DNA of 64,000 bases from Oceanobacter kriegii DSM 6294 (GTDB lineage: Bacteria; Pseudomonadota; Gammaproteobacteria; Pseudomonadales; Oceanobacteraceae), in the NCBI RefSeq assembly GCF_000422845.1, contig NZ_AUGV01000016.1:1-64000 (forward strand), given 5' to 3'. The notes beneath the pieces are model-generated. The model did no database searches, was not told the origin of the DNA, and saw nothing but the letters and a program-made list of their open reading frames with translations. Shown here piece after piece: positions 33,722-42,040 of the stretch. Positions within the stretch are counted from its first letter, which is position 1. Every line of letters begins with the position of its first letter. The position numbers were made by a program, and so were the translations under genes.

Positions 33722-34267
33722 ATGTCTGCTCGTATCTTTACTTCTATTCGCACGCTGGGACTGGCTCTGTTACTGGCACTGACCAGCAGCCTGGCCTCCG
33801 CCTACACCATTGAACTGACTGAAGCCGAGCTGCAGCAGCGGCTGGAAAGCATGATGCCGATGCATCGTGATCGGTATTTCATGAAGGTGACCCTCGACAA
33901 GCCGGAACTGGATCTGACTCTGGGCGATGGCTTACTGGGTTTTGGCGCGCTGATGACGGTTGAAGCGCCTGGAGACCTGGGCGGTGACGTAAAAGTGAAG
34001 ATTGCCGGTGAGCTTGTTTACAACGCGGATCGCGGCACCTTTTATCTGAAGAAACCGAAAATCCTCAGCATGGATTCCAGTCATATCTCGGTAGGAAATC
34101 AGGCGCAGGTGAAATCCGTGATTGAACCGCTGGCCAGCAAATACCTGGAGCGCAAGCCGGTGTATACGCTGGACGATGAAGACCTGAAACAGAAACTGGC
34201 CAAAGCGGTGCTGAAGTCGGTGACGGTGCAGGACAACAAACTGGTGCTGGAATTGTCGCCGTTCTGA
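33722..34267 (+). CDS. DUF1439 periplasmic protein
   Basis: 181 aa. ATG at 33722 starts a signal peptide ending SLASA. The mature part (ELTEAELQQRLESMMPMHRD, VKIAGELVYNADRGTFYLKK, PLASKYLERKPVYTLDDEDL) follows the DUF1439/YceB family, a lipid-binding-like fold with no fixed function. No lipobox Cys is present, unlike E. coli YceB. It stands alone after secB. Confidence 0.75.
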   Translation: MSARIFTSIRTLGLALLLALTSSLASAYTIELTEAELQQRLESMMPMHRDRYFMKVTLDKPELDLTLGDGLLGFGALMTVEAPGDLGGDVKVKIAGELVYNADRGTFYLKKPKILSMDSSHISVGNQAQVKSVIEPLASKYLERKPVYTLDDEDLKQKLAKAVLKSVTVQDNKLVLELSPF

Positions 34268-34296
34268 TCATTTGCCGGGTACATCAAGTATTTGCA

Positions 34297-34371
34297 GGGC
34301 GGTGGAGATCGAGAGCAAGCTCTCTCCCACAGTCCTGTTAGCTTCCCGACCCAGACCTCAGACCTCAGAGG
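34297..34371. repeat. REP-like palindrome followed by heptamers
   Basis: An imperfect palindrome at 34297-34333 contains GAGAGCAAGCTCTC and, read on the minus strand, a GTGGGAGAG head. It is followed by TCCCGAC/CCAGACC/TCAGACC/TCAGAGG at 34344-34371. This is one gap with both repeat families. Confidence 0.5.
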
Positions 34372-34399
34372 CTACGCGCCCCGCCCAACTTCCGTCCTC

Positions 34400-34885
34400 T
34401 CAGCCCATTCCGGGTCCTTCAAATCTGGCGCCGCCAAAGCCATTCTGGCGCCACGCTTCGTACACCACAATCGCTACGGTATTGGACAGGTTCAGACTGC
34501 GGCTGTCGGGCAGCATCGGCAGCCGCATCCAGTGCTGTGCCGGGAAGGTTTGCAGCACTTCTGCTGGCAAGCCGCGGGTTTCCGGGCCAAACAAAAAGTA
34601 GTCGCCGTCTTTTAATTCTGCGCTGGAAGGCACCGTGGAGCCTTTGGTGGTAAACGGAAACAGCCGCTCGGGCTTGGCTTCTTCAATGAAAGCAGCGAAG
34701 TCGGCGTAGGTTTTGACGTTGGCAAATTCGTGATAGTCCAGCCCGGCCCGGCGCAAGGCCTTCTCTTCCATATTGAAACCCAGCGGCTCAATCAAATGCA
34801 GCTGACAACCGGTATTGGCACACAAACGGATGATGTTGCCGGTGTTGGGTGGAATCTCAGGTTCAAACAAAACGATATGAAACAT
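34400..34885 (-). CDS. trmL: tRNA (cytidine(34)-2'-O)-methyltransferase
   Basis: 161 aa SPOUT enzyme that methylates the wobble C34/U34 of leucine tRNAs. [41 protein letters not shown] and [18 protein letters not shown] (the SAM-binding knot) are complete. The ATG at 34885 matches the family start; the frame is open to 34918 but those residues are not conserved. Single gene. Confidence 0.95.
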   Translation of the reverse strand: MFHIVLFEPEIPPNTGNIIRLCANTGCQLHLIEPLGFNMEEKALRRAGLDYHEFANVKTYADFAAFIEEAKPERLFPFTTKGSTVPSSAELKDGDYFLFGPETRGLPAEVLQTFPAQHWMRLPMLPDSRSLNLSNTVAIVVYEAWRQNGFGGARFEGPGMG

Positions 34886-35046
34886 GGCGCGGTGACGGCT
34901 CGGAACAAACGGCCGCACAGAATACCGTGCCCAAGGATGCGCTCCAAATTCTCTTCATTTGTGAACTGTAAAAATTGACGGCTCGCTTTGGCCTGCCCAG
35001 CAGAATCATAAAACCTGTCTACACTGACAGTAATCACAAATTGGAC

Positions 35047-36150
35047 ATGACTAACATGCGCTGGCCCTGGCAACGAAATACCAATCACGGACATGGCTCT
35101 GTTGGGATTGCAATGCACAAATCCGGAGCCATGGCCGCGGTTGCGATGCAAAACAACCTGGTGGTTTCCATGCTGTCACTCGACCACATCGACTGGTCGC
35201 ACCTGGGGCAGTGGGTGAAACAGCTGGGCTGGAAACGCTTTCAAAGCACACTGGTACTGCCGTATCAGGATTATCAGCTGCAAATGCTTCCGGCACCTGA
35301 CGTTGAGGATCATGAGCTGGCGGATGCCATGCGCTTCCGGCTGGGCGAACTCACCACGACACCTTTGGAGAAACTGCAGGTACAGGCATTCCGGTTACCG
35401 CCAGATGCCTATCGCGGCCGTCAGAGCATGGCCTTTGTGGCCTTTGCCGAGCAGTCGGCGGTGTTCCAACAGGTGCAGGGCTGCCGTGAGCAGGATTTGC
35501 GTCTGGAGCACATCACCATTGGCGAGATGGCGTTGCTGGATCTGGTGGCTGAAGTGGAGCCGGAAGCCAGCATCGCGTTGCTGCAGCTGGACGATACCTC
35601 GGGCAAAACCCTGCTGTACAGCAACGGTGCCCTGTATTTGCGGCGTGACTTCAACGTCGGTTATCAAACCGTGGCCAGTGAACTGGAAACCCTCAAACCC
35701 AAGGCTGCCCCCGAGCCTGAGCCTGTATCGGCCAGTGATCCATCACAAGACGACATGGGTAGCAGCGACGAGCAGCCAGACGGCATTGTCGAAGGTCTTA
35801 CTGCCAGTGAACTGACCCTGAGTGACGACTTTGCGCTCAATAAGCCTCTGGTTAATCACCCTGAACTGGACCGTCTGACCCTCGAAATCCAACGCTCGCT
35901 TGACTACTTCGACAGCCAATTGGCGATGGGCGTGGTGGGGCAATTGTGGCTGGTGACATCGGGCAGTCCGTTGGAAGACAGCCTGCTGGAAGCGCTGGAA
36001 CAGCAACTTAACCTGCCGTGTCGACGGTTTTCCTTGCGTACCTGGCTGAATGATACGGAATCAGACTGGAACCATGCCACCTCCTGCGCCCTGGGGGCAG
36101 CACTCGGAATCAGCCATGAAGTGGTGAGTGAGTCGGAGGATATTTCATGA
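35047..36150 (+). CDS. mshI: MSHA biogenesis protein MshI (PilM-like)
   Basis: About 367 aa. PilM/GspL actin-like fold of the cytoplasmic/inner-membrane assembly platform of an MSHA-type pilus. Blocks such as SVGIAMHKSGAMAAVAMQ, VLPYQDYQLQMLPAPDVEDH and DAMRFRLGEL match the family. The acidic, Pro-rich insert near residues 215-255 (PEPEPVSASDPSQDDMGSSD) is a flexible linker. ATG at 35047 or nearby 35056; the ribosome site is weak. First gene of the msh cluster; its stop overlaps the next start (ATGA). Confidence 0.82.
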   Translation: MTNMRWPWQRNTNHGHGSVGIAMHKSGAMAAVAMQNNLVVSMLSLDHIDWSHLGQWVKQLGWKRFQSTLVLPYQDYQLQMLPAPDVEDHELADAMRFRLGELTTTPLEKLQVQAFRLPPDAYRGRQSMAFVAFAEQSAVFQQVQGCREQDLRLEHITIGEMALLDLVAEVEPEASIALLQLDDTSGKTLLYSNGALYLRRDFNVGYQTVASELETLKPKAAPEPEPVSASDPSQDDMGSSDEQPDGIVEGLTASELTLSDDFALNKPLVNHPELDRLTLEIQRSLDYFDSQLAMGVVGQLWLVTSGSPLEDSLLEALEQQLNLPCRRFSLRTWLNDTESDWNHATSCALGAALGISHEVVSESEDIS

Positions 36151-36860
36151 CCTGGAAAGTCCGCCAGCGCGTCAACTTCTTCACCGAGGAGTTTCGTCCT
36201 ACCCGTCTGCCTGTGCCCGTGCGCAAACTGCTGATCGAGTCGGGGCTGATTGTGCTGTTTCTGGGTGTGGTGGCTGTTGGTGGCGTGGTGGCGGATGTGT
36301 ATCAAAAACATCGGGTCGGTGACGCCGAACAGCGGCTGGCGCAGCTGGATATTGCCATTAACAAAGAACAACAACGGCTGGTGGTGCCCGCGATGGACAG
36401 TCGCTTGCAGCAGCAGGTGATCGCTGCGGAAAAATCGGTATTTCACGCCACCCAGCAGTTGAACTACCTGCAAAGCAGCCGTGGCAAAGGTCAGCTCGGC
36501 CAAGCGGGCGCAGGAAGTAATCGCGGCGATTTCCTGTCCCTGATGAGCCAACTGGGCGAGGTACGCCTCAGCAGTGTTTGGCTGTCGGAAACGCGCCTGA
36601 GTCAACGGGGCGACCACGTGGTACTGGCGGGTTTGCTGCAAACGCCGGATGCGGTTTCCAGCTATCTGGACGAACTCAGAAAGCTGCCGTCCTGGCAGGG
36701 CGTGGTGTTCCAGCAGCTGGACGTTAATGAACAAGGCCGTGGGTACAGCTTCAGGCTCGATACCCGACAGCGGCCGCCGGAAGGCAGTGCGGCATCGGCT
36801 TTACGTCGTCAAGGTTTGGACGCCAGTGCCGTTATGACCGATGGAGGCGGCTATGAGTAA
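36147..36860 (+). CDS. PilN-like pilus assembly protein (MshI2)
   Basis: 237 aa. A single N-terminal helix (LLIESGLIVLFLGVVAVGGVV) then a periplasmic coiled coil (GDAEQRLAQLDIAINKEQQR) and a small alpha/beta domain (LAGLLQTPDAVSSYLDELRK). This is the PilN plan, with the helix partnering MshI. Overlaps both neighbours (start inside mshI stop, end over the mshJ start). Confidence 0.8.
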   Translation: MTWKVRQRVNFFTEEFRPTRLPVPVRKLLIESGLIVLFLGVVAVGGVVADVYQKHRVGDAEQRLAQLDIAINKEQQRLVVPAMDSRLQQQVIAAEKSVFHATQQLNYLQSSRGKGQLGQAGAGSNRGDFLSLMSQLGEVRLSSVWLSETRLSQRGDHVVLAGLLQTPDAVSSYLDELRKLPSWQGVVFQQLDVNEQGRGYSFRLDTRQRPPEGSAASALRRQGLDASAVMTDGGGYE

Positions 36861-37542
36861 TCGTGAAACCCTCTTGCTGACTCGCCTGGTCGATTACCTG
36901 ATGGGGCTGGAACCCCGTGAATTCCGGCTGTTACGTATCACGCTGCTTATGTCGCTGTCGGTGATTGGTTTGGTACTGGTCGAGCCGTTGTGGAGCAACG
37001 CCAATCGAGCAGCCAATTTGGCCAACGAACTGGAACACAAACAGCGAGCCTTGCAGCAATCCCTCGCCAGTCTGTCGGCGCAGGTCATGGTCGACCCTAA
37101 CGATGTGTTGCAACAGCAGTTACAGCAGTTGCAGCAACAGCAAGGCGTTCTGGTGCAGCAAACGGCGGCGTTGTCGCGCGACATTCTGCAACCGCATCAA
37201 ATGGCCGCTCTGCTGAAGCGGGTATTGAAAGACACCAAGGGCCTGAAGTTAGTGTCGCTGGAGAACCTGCCGTCGATGGCTATTCGACCGAATCAGGCCA
37301 AGGTGGCGGATAGTGACGCCGACGACGCGATGGCCAATGCGCCGCTGTTCTGGCAGCACCGTTTTCGCATTCGGATGAAAGCCACCTGGGCGGGCACGGT
37401 GAATTACCTGAAAGCACTGGAGAGCAGCGAACACACGCTGTTCTGGCAGGCGCTGGATTACCAGTTGGGAAGCTACCCTTGGGGCGAGCTGGAGTTGGAA
37501 GTATTCACCCTGAGTACCCGTAAGGAGGTCATCGGTGTCTAG
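36853..37542 (+). CDS. mshJ: MSHA biogenesis protein MshJ (PilO-like)
   Basis: About 229 aa from the ATG at 36853, which has GGAGG upstream; the ATG at 36841 lacks one. N-terminal helix (LLRITLLMSLSVIGLVLVEP), a Gln-rich coiled coil (QQQLQQLQQQQGVLVQQ) and a PilO-like domain (LFWQALDYQLGSYPWGELEL). Partner of MshI2 in the periplasmic alignment ring. Its TAG stop ends on the first base of the MITE, so the present C-terminus may be truncated or slightly altered by the insertion. Confidence 0.82.
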   Translation: MSNRETLLLTRLVDYLMGLEPREFRLLRITLLMSLSVIGLVLVEPLWSNANRAANLANELEHKQRALQQSLASLSAQVMVDPNDVLQQQLQQLQQQQGVLVQQTAALSRDILQPHQMAALLKRVLKDTKGLKLVSLENLPSMAIRPNQAKVADSDADDAMANAPLFWQHRFRIRMKATWAGTVNYLKALESSEHTLFWQALDYQLGSYPWGELELEVFTLSTRKEVIGV

Positions 37543-37806
37543 GGACCCTCTGAATAACTCGGTGCCCGCTCTGGATGACAGGGCGAAGCTGAGTCCCAAA
37601 GCTGATTTGCAGGCCTGGCGGGTCAAGTCAAAAAGCAGCGACACAGAGTTAGCGATGCCCTGTCATCCCCTTCGGGCGCGGCCTTCAGCTCGCCAGAACG
37701 GCGTTGGCGAACTTGAAAAGGACTCGTCATTTCGCTGCGTTCGCCGCCTTGTTCTGACAACCTGCAGGACTCGCGCAGAGCTGTGCAGAGTTATTCAGAG
37801 GGCCCC
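37542..37806. mobile_element. MITE-like element, copy 2 (265 bp), between mshJ and mshK
   Basis: Starts GGGACCCTCTGAATAACTC and ends with its inverse carrying one mismatch, a 19-bp terminal repeat. Interior matches copy 1 but lacks about 48 bases near the right end. It contributes the last base of the mshJ stop codon, and the frame from GTG 37535 is open right through it into mshK. Flanks CTA and CTG may be a 3-base target duplication with one change. Confidence 0.88.
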
Positions 37807-37837
37807 TGGTGGCTCTTTGAAATTCAGGACATTGCTT

Positions 37838-38230
37838 ATGTGCGCTGCACTGCTGCTCTTGGTCACAGGCCGAGCGCAGGCCGACGACCCCACCAAACCG
37901 CCGTCCTGGGCGGGAGCAGCGCCTGCTCCAAGTGTGCAGCGAGCAGCACCAGCGAAGCTGGAACTGAGCCAGATTTTGCACGGTGCAACGCCGGTCGCGG
38001 TGATCAATGGTCAGGCGGTATCGGCCGGTAACAAGGTCGATGGCTGGCTGGTCGAGCGCATCGTCAGTGATCGGGTGATTGCTCGTAAAGGCAACCGTAA
38101 ACGCACTCTGGTGCTGGCCGTTGCCAGTGTTAAACGTCCGGCCGCCGACGGCCCGACTCCGAAGATTTATCGTCTGCCTGCCAATCAAGCAGAGTCCGGC
38201 AAGGCAGCAACAGAAGGTGATGTTCAATGA
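37838..38230 (+). CDS. mshK: MSHA biogenesis protein MshK
   Basis: 130 aa from the ATG at 37838, preceded by AGGAC and followed by a clean signal peptide MCAALLLLVTGRAQA. A longer frame from GTG 37535 would add MITE-derived residues and is not preferred. The mature part (LELSQILHGATPVAVINGQA, VSDRVIARKGNRKRTLVL) resembles MshK/PilP, which links the inner platform to the secretin. It is Pro-rich at the start. Ends overlapping the mshL start (ATGA). Its transcription must pass through the MITE. Confidence 0.75.
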   Translation: MCAALLLLVTGRAQADDPTKPPSWAGAAPAPSVQRAAPAKLELSQILHGATPVAVINGQAVSAGNKVDGWLVERIVSDRVIARKGNRKRTLVLAVASVKRPAADGPTPKIYRLPANQAESGKAATEGDVQ

Positions 38231-39921
38231 CAGCAATACGGAAATCGATGAACAAGCCGTGGTTTAACCAACTTGCGGGGCCTGCGACGTCTGTTCGCCG
38301 GTTGCCACAGGCCTTGTTGGCCATTTGCCTGATGGGGTTGGCCAGTTGCAGCACCCAGCCGACCAACACCCGGGTTGCCAGCGATATTTTGCCAATTGAA
38401 ATCCCGCCTGCTGCCGACCGACAGCGTAACCGGGCGGCTGGAGACAGTATTCCGGCACTGGATCAGCATCAGCAATCGCTGGCGATGGACAAGGTGGAGT
38501 ACTTTGATGTGGTGGCCGACAACACCCCGGCGACCGCGTTCTTTAACAGTCTGGTGGAAGGCACCGGGGTAAACCTGCTGTTGCACCCGGAAGTCAGCGG
38601 CAACATCACCCTTACCCTGCGTCATGTCACCTTGCCGGAGGTGCTGGAAGCCCTGCGCGATATCTACGGCTACGACTTCAGCGTCACCAACTACGGTGTG
38701 CAGATCATGCCCGCCAAACAGCAGACCCGCATGTATCCGGTCAACTACCTGAACGTTACCCGTAAAGGTCGTTCTGGCATGCAAGTCAGCAGTGGTCAGG
38801 TCAGTCAACAGGATCTCAGTAGCTCGGACAGCAATAGCTCGTCTAATGTAACCAGTACCCAGACGATCAATTCCAGCGAGGTTGAAACCGAATCCCAGGC
38901 TGATTTCTGGCAGCAGCTGCGCTCGACGCTGCAACTGTTGGTGCAGGATGAAGAAAACGCCAGCGTGGTGGTGGACGCTCACGCCGGTATTGTCATTGTG
39001 CAAGCCAAGCCTGCGACGCAGAAAGCGATCTCCACCTATTTGCACCGGGCTGAAATCAGTGTGCAAAAACAGGTATTGATTGAAACCAAGATCCTCGAAG
39101 TGTCTCTCAATGATGGCTATCAGCAGGGCATCGACTGGGCGGCGCTGGTGGCCAGCAACAGCCGCGGCTCCATCACCGCCGGGCAAGGGGCGGTGGCGTT
39201 GGAGAATGCCGACCGTATTGGTGGCATTTTCTCGATGGGATTCAACATTGGCGACTTCACCAGTGCGGTGGAGTTGCTGGAAACCCAGGGCGATGTGCGG
39301 GTGCTGTCGAGCCCGCGGATTGCCACGGTCAACAACCAGAAAGCCGTGATCAAGGTTGGCTCGGATGAGTTCTTTGTGACCGAGGTGAGTACCACTACAA
39401 CCACCTCGACGACCGGCTCAACCCAGTCTCCGGATATTGAGCTGACACCGTTTTTCAGCGGTATTGCGCTGGATGTTACGCCACAGGTCAGCAGCGACGA
39501 AGAGGTGATTCTGCACGTTCACCCAACGGTGACGGAAGTGGAAGAACGGGTGAAGACGGTTGAACTGGGCAGCGAAGAATTCAACCTGCCATTGGCGTAC
39601 AGCACAGTGCGTGAAACCGACTCCATCATCCGGGCACAGTCCGGTCAGGTGGTGGTGATTGGTGGTTTGATGCAAAACCGCGTCGAAACCACCGAAGCCA
39701 GTGTGCCGGTGTTAGGCAGCATTCCGATCCTTGGCTGGTTATTCCGCCAGGAGCGGCAACAAAACATACAAAGTGAGCTGGTGATTCTGATTCAGCCTCA
39801 CATCGTCGACGGCGCCACGCCGGTACGGGAGATTGAGGCCATCAATCGTCGATTTTCGACGATAGCGCCAGCGGCTCGTACCCCGGAGGGCCAAAACCAT
39901 GAATCAAGCCTGGCGAACTGA
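38227..39921 (+). CDS. mshL: MSHA-type secretin MshL
   Basis: 564 aa outer-membrane secretin through which the pilus leaves the cell. Lipoprotein signal ending CLMGLASCST. N-domains with NTPATAFFNSLVEGTGVNLL and HPEVSGNITLTLRHVTLPEV, then the secretin core (VDAHAGIVIVQAKPATQK, SVQKQVLIETKILEVSL, LETQGDVRVLSSPRIATVNN, KVGSDEFFV, DVTPQVSSDEEVILHVHPTV, SGQVVVIGGLMQNR). A Ser/Asn-rich spacer (SSSDSNSSSNVTST) lies before the core. Same start overlap as usual in this cluster. Confidence 0.95.
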   Translation: MTAIRKSMNKPWFNQLAGPATSVRRLPQALLAICLMGLASCSTQPTNTRVASDILPIEIPPAADRQRNRAAGDSIPALDQHQQSLAMDKVEYFDVVADNTPATAFFNSLVEGTGVNLLLHPEVSGNITLTLRHVTLPEVLEALRDIYGYDFSVTNYGVQIMPAKQQTRMYPVNYLNVTRKGRSGMQVSSGQVSQQDLSSSDSNSSSNVTSTQTINSSEVETESQADFWQQLRSTLQLLVQDEENASVVVDAHAGIVIVQAKPATQKAISTYLHRAEISVQKQVLIETKILEVSLNDGYQQGIDWAALVASNSRGSITAGQGAVALENADRIGGIFSMGFNIGDFTSAVELLETQGDVRVLSSPRIATVNNQKAVIKVGSDEFFVTEVSTTTTTSTTGSTQSPDIELTPFFSGIALDVTPQVSSDEEVILHVHPTVTEVEERVKTVELGSEEFNLPLAYSTVRETDSIIRAQSGQVVVIGGLMQNRVETTEASVPVLGSIPILGWLFRQERQQNIQSELVILIQPHIVDGATPVREIEAINRRFSTIAPAARTPEGQNHESSLAN

Positions 39922-40312
39922 CGCCGATATCAACAGTAACACCGCCAGCGACCGCAGCGGGGCAACGTCCGGTCAGGAGAGCTGGCCCGCCCCGGCCGCG
40001 CTGGTGTTTGGTTTGGCGGGTATCTTTTTTGCCACCGTGATGGTCACCAGTTGGCTGTTGCATCTGACCGGCATCAATGAACACGGTTTGCTGGAGCGTC
40101 ACCAGCGACCGCTGCCGACAGTGCGCAGGCCAGATCCGGTCGTGCCTGTGGCAGAAACCCTGGAAAAGGTGGTGAATAAGGCCGTCAAACCGATCGAACC
40201 CCATCCGGTCGAGGCACCAGTAATGACCGAAGTGGATCTCAGTAACCGGGTTGTTGCCCCCACGCCTCATGCATCCGTGGCGGCGTTCGGGCATTCGGCC
40301 AACAGCCGGTAA
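39899..40312 (+). CDS. Small single-pass membrane protein in the msh cluster
   Basis: 137 aa. Hydrophilic N-terminus, one helix at about residues 33-55 (ALVFGLAGIFFATVMVTSWL), then a Pro/Val-rich periplasmic tail (PTVRRPDPVVPVAETLEKVV, KPIEPHPVEAPVMTEVDLSN). It overlaps the end of mshL. In other MSHA clusters this place is taken by mshM (an AAA ATPase) and mshN (a TPR protein). This short gene may be the N-terminal anchor part of an MshN-like protein without repeats, or an unrelated small protein. Not recognised further. Confidence 0.6.
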   Translation: MNQAWRTDADINSNTASDRSGATSGQESWPAPAALVFGLAGIFFATVMVTSWLLHLTGINEHGLLERHQRPLPTVRRPDPVVPVAETLEKVVNKAVKPIEPHPVEAPVMTEVDLSNRVVAPTPHASVAAFGHSANSR

Positions 40313-40336
40313 CACACAGCAGGAGTAGGGCGAGGG

Positions 40337-42040
40337 ATGACAAAACGGGTACGCATTGGCGATTTGTTGCTGGAACGCAACCTGATTACAGATACCCAGT
40401 TGCAGCAGGCGTTGGCTGAACAGAAACGCTCGGGCAAAAAACTGGGTCGTGCCATTACCGATCTCGGCTTCCTGCCCGAGGAGCAGTTGCTGAGTGCGCT
40501 GGCCGAATACTTCGACTACCCCTTTATCGATCTTTCCCGTTTTCGTCTGGACTCCCGCCTGGTGCAGCGTTTGCCCGAAAGCCAGGCACGCCGATACCGG
40601 GCGCTGGTGCTGAGCGAAGAACCCGGCGGCTACCGGGTTGGCATGGCCGACCCGACCGATCTGATGCTGGTGGACGAAATCCAGCGCACGCTGGGCAAAA
40701 CCGTGTTGCCAGCCTTCGTAAAAGAACAGGAACTGCTGGCGTTGCTGGATACCCAGTACCGCCGACAGGAGCAAATTGCCTCCATCGCCGGTGAGCTGGA
40801 AGGCGAACTGCAAGCCAGCGACTTCGACATCGACCAGATGGCGTTGGACTCCGAAGCCGGTGAGGCGCCGGTGGTGCGGCTGCTGCAAAACATTCTTGAA
40901 GATGCCGTACAGGTGAAAGCCTCCGATATTCACATTGAACCGGAAGAAAACCTGCTGCGTATTCGCCTGCGAATCGATGGCGAATTGCAGGAACAGATCA
41001 TGAAAGAACGGCGGGTGGCCTCGGCGCTGGTGTCGCGTCTGAAGATTATGTCCGGTCTGGATATTTCCGAAAAACGCCTGCCGCAAGACGGCCGTTTTAA
41101 CATCCGGGTGATGAACAAGAACATCGACGTGCGTCTGTCGACCATGCCGGTGCCCTTTGGTGAATCGGTGGTGATGCGTTTGCTCGACCAGTCGGCCGGC
41201 TTGCTCGATATCGAAAAACTCGGCATGCCCGAGGTACTGCGAAAACGTTACCTGCACCTGATTCGTCGTCCTCACGGCCTGATTCTGGTTACCGGCCCAA
41301 CCGGCTCGGGTAAAACCACCACCTTGTACGCCTCGCTCAATCAGCTGAATACGCCAGAAAAGAAAATCATCACCGCCGAAGACCCGATCGAATACCGTCT
41401 GCCGCGTATCAATCAGGTGCAGGTGAATCCCAAGGTTGGGCTGGAGTTTGCCACTGTGCTGCGAGCCGCCTTGCGTCAGGACCCGGACGTGGTGCTGGTG
41501 GGGGAAATGCGTGATCAGGAAACCGCCGAAATTGGCCTGCGCGCTGCCATGACCGGCCACATGGTGTTGTCGACCTTGCACACCAACGATGCCGCCTCCA
41601 GCGCCATGCGCTTGCTGGACATGGGGGTGGATTCCTATCTGGTGGCCTCATCGTTGCGGGCGGTGGTGGCGCAGCGTCTGATCAAACGTCTGTGCCCACA
41701 CTGCAAACAAGCACATCAACCCAATGCCCAGGAAAAAGTCTGGCTCAACAATCTTGAGCAGGGCGCGGGTGAACGAACCTATCTGATTGGCCGTGGCTGT
41801 CACCAGTGCCACAACACCGGTTACCAGGGGCGTATTGGTATTTACGAACTGCTGGAAATGACAGCGCCGTTGGTTACCGCCCTGCGCGATAACAACCCTA
41901 ACCAGTTTGCGCTGGAAGCAGCTCGCCAACCGGAATTCCGTTCATTGGCTTTGGGCGCGCTGGACTACGCCCGCCACGGCGTCACCTCGGTTGAGGAAAT
42001 CTTCCGCGTTGCCGCCACTCTGGATGAAGGGGACGGCTGA
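40337..42040 (+). CDS. mshE: MSHA pilus extension ATPase MshE
   Basis: 567 aa GspE-type ATPase driving pilus growth. N-terminal MshEN region, RIGDLLLERNLITDTQLQQA then KLGRAITDLGFLPEEQLLSA, resembles the two c-di-GMP-binding half motifs, though the first has RIG instead of RLG and Asn in place of a Gly. Walker A is GPTGSGKTTT, the Asp box ITAEDPIEYRLPRINQVQVN, Walker B EMRDQETAE, His box HMVLSTLHTNDAAS. A zinc-binding tetracysteine follows (RLCPHCKQAH, GCHQCHNTGYQG). Its stop overlaps the mshG start. Confidence 0.95.
   Translation: MTKRVRIGDLLLERNLITDTQLQQALAEQKRSGKKLGRAITDLGFLPEEQLLSALAEYFDYPFIDLSRFRLDSRLVQRLPESQARRYRALVLSEEPGGYRVGMADPTDLMLVDEIQRTLGKTVLPAFVKEQELLALLDTQYRRQEQIASIAGELEGELQASDFDIDQMALDSEAGEAPVVRLLQNILEDAVQVKASDIHIEPEENLLRIRLRIDGELQEQIMKERRVASALVSRLKIMSGLDISEKRLPQDGRFNIRVMNKNIDVRLSTMPVPFGESVVMRLLDQSAGLLDIEKLGMPEVLRKRYLHLIRRPHGLILVTGPTGSGKTTTLYASLNQLNTPEKKIITAEDPIEYRLPRINQVQVNPKVGLEFATVLRAALRQDPDVVLVGEMRDQETAEIGLRAAMTGHMVLSTLHTNDAASSAMRLLDMGVDSYLVASSLRAVVAQRLIKRLCPHCKQAHQPNAQEKVWLNNLEQGAGERTYLIGRGCHQCHNTGYQGRIGIYELLEMTAPLVTALRDNNPNQFALEAARQPEFRSLALGALDYARHGVTSVEEIFRVAATLDEGDG

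Noticed and set aside
37535-38230. mshK starting at GTG 37535
   Set aside because: The added residues come from the MITE; the ATG at 37838 has a ribosome site and gives a clean signal peptide.
39842-41581. 579-aa ORF opposite mshE
   Set aside because: Antisense shadow of mshE with no ribosome site or motif.
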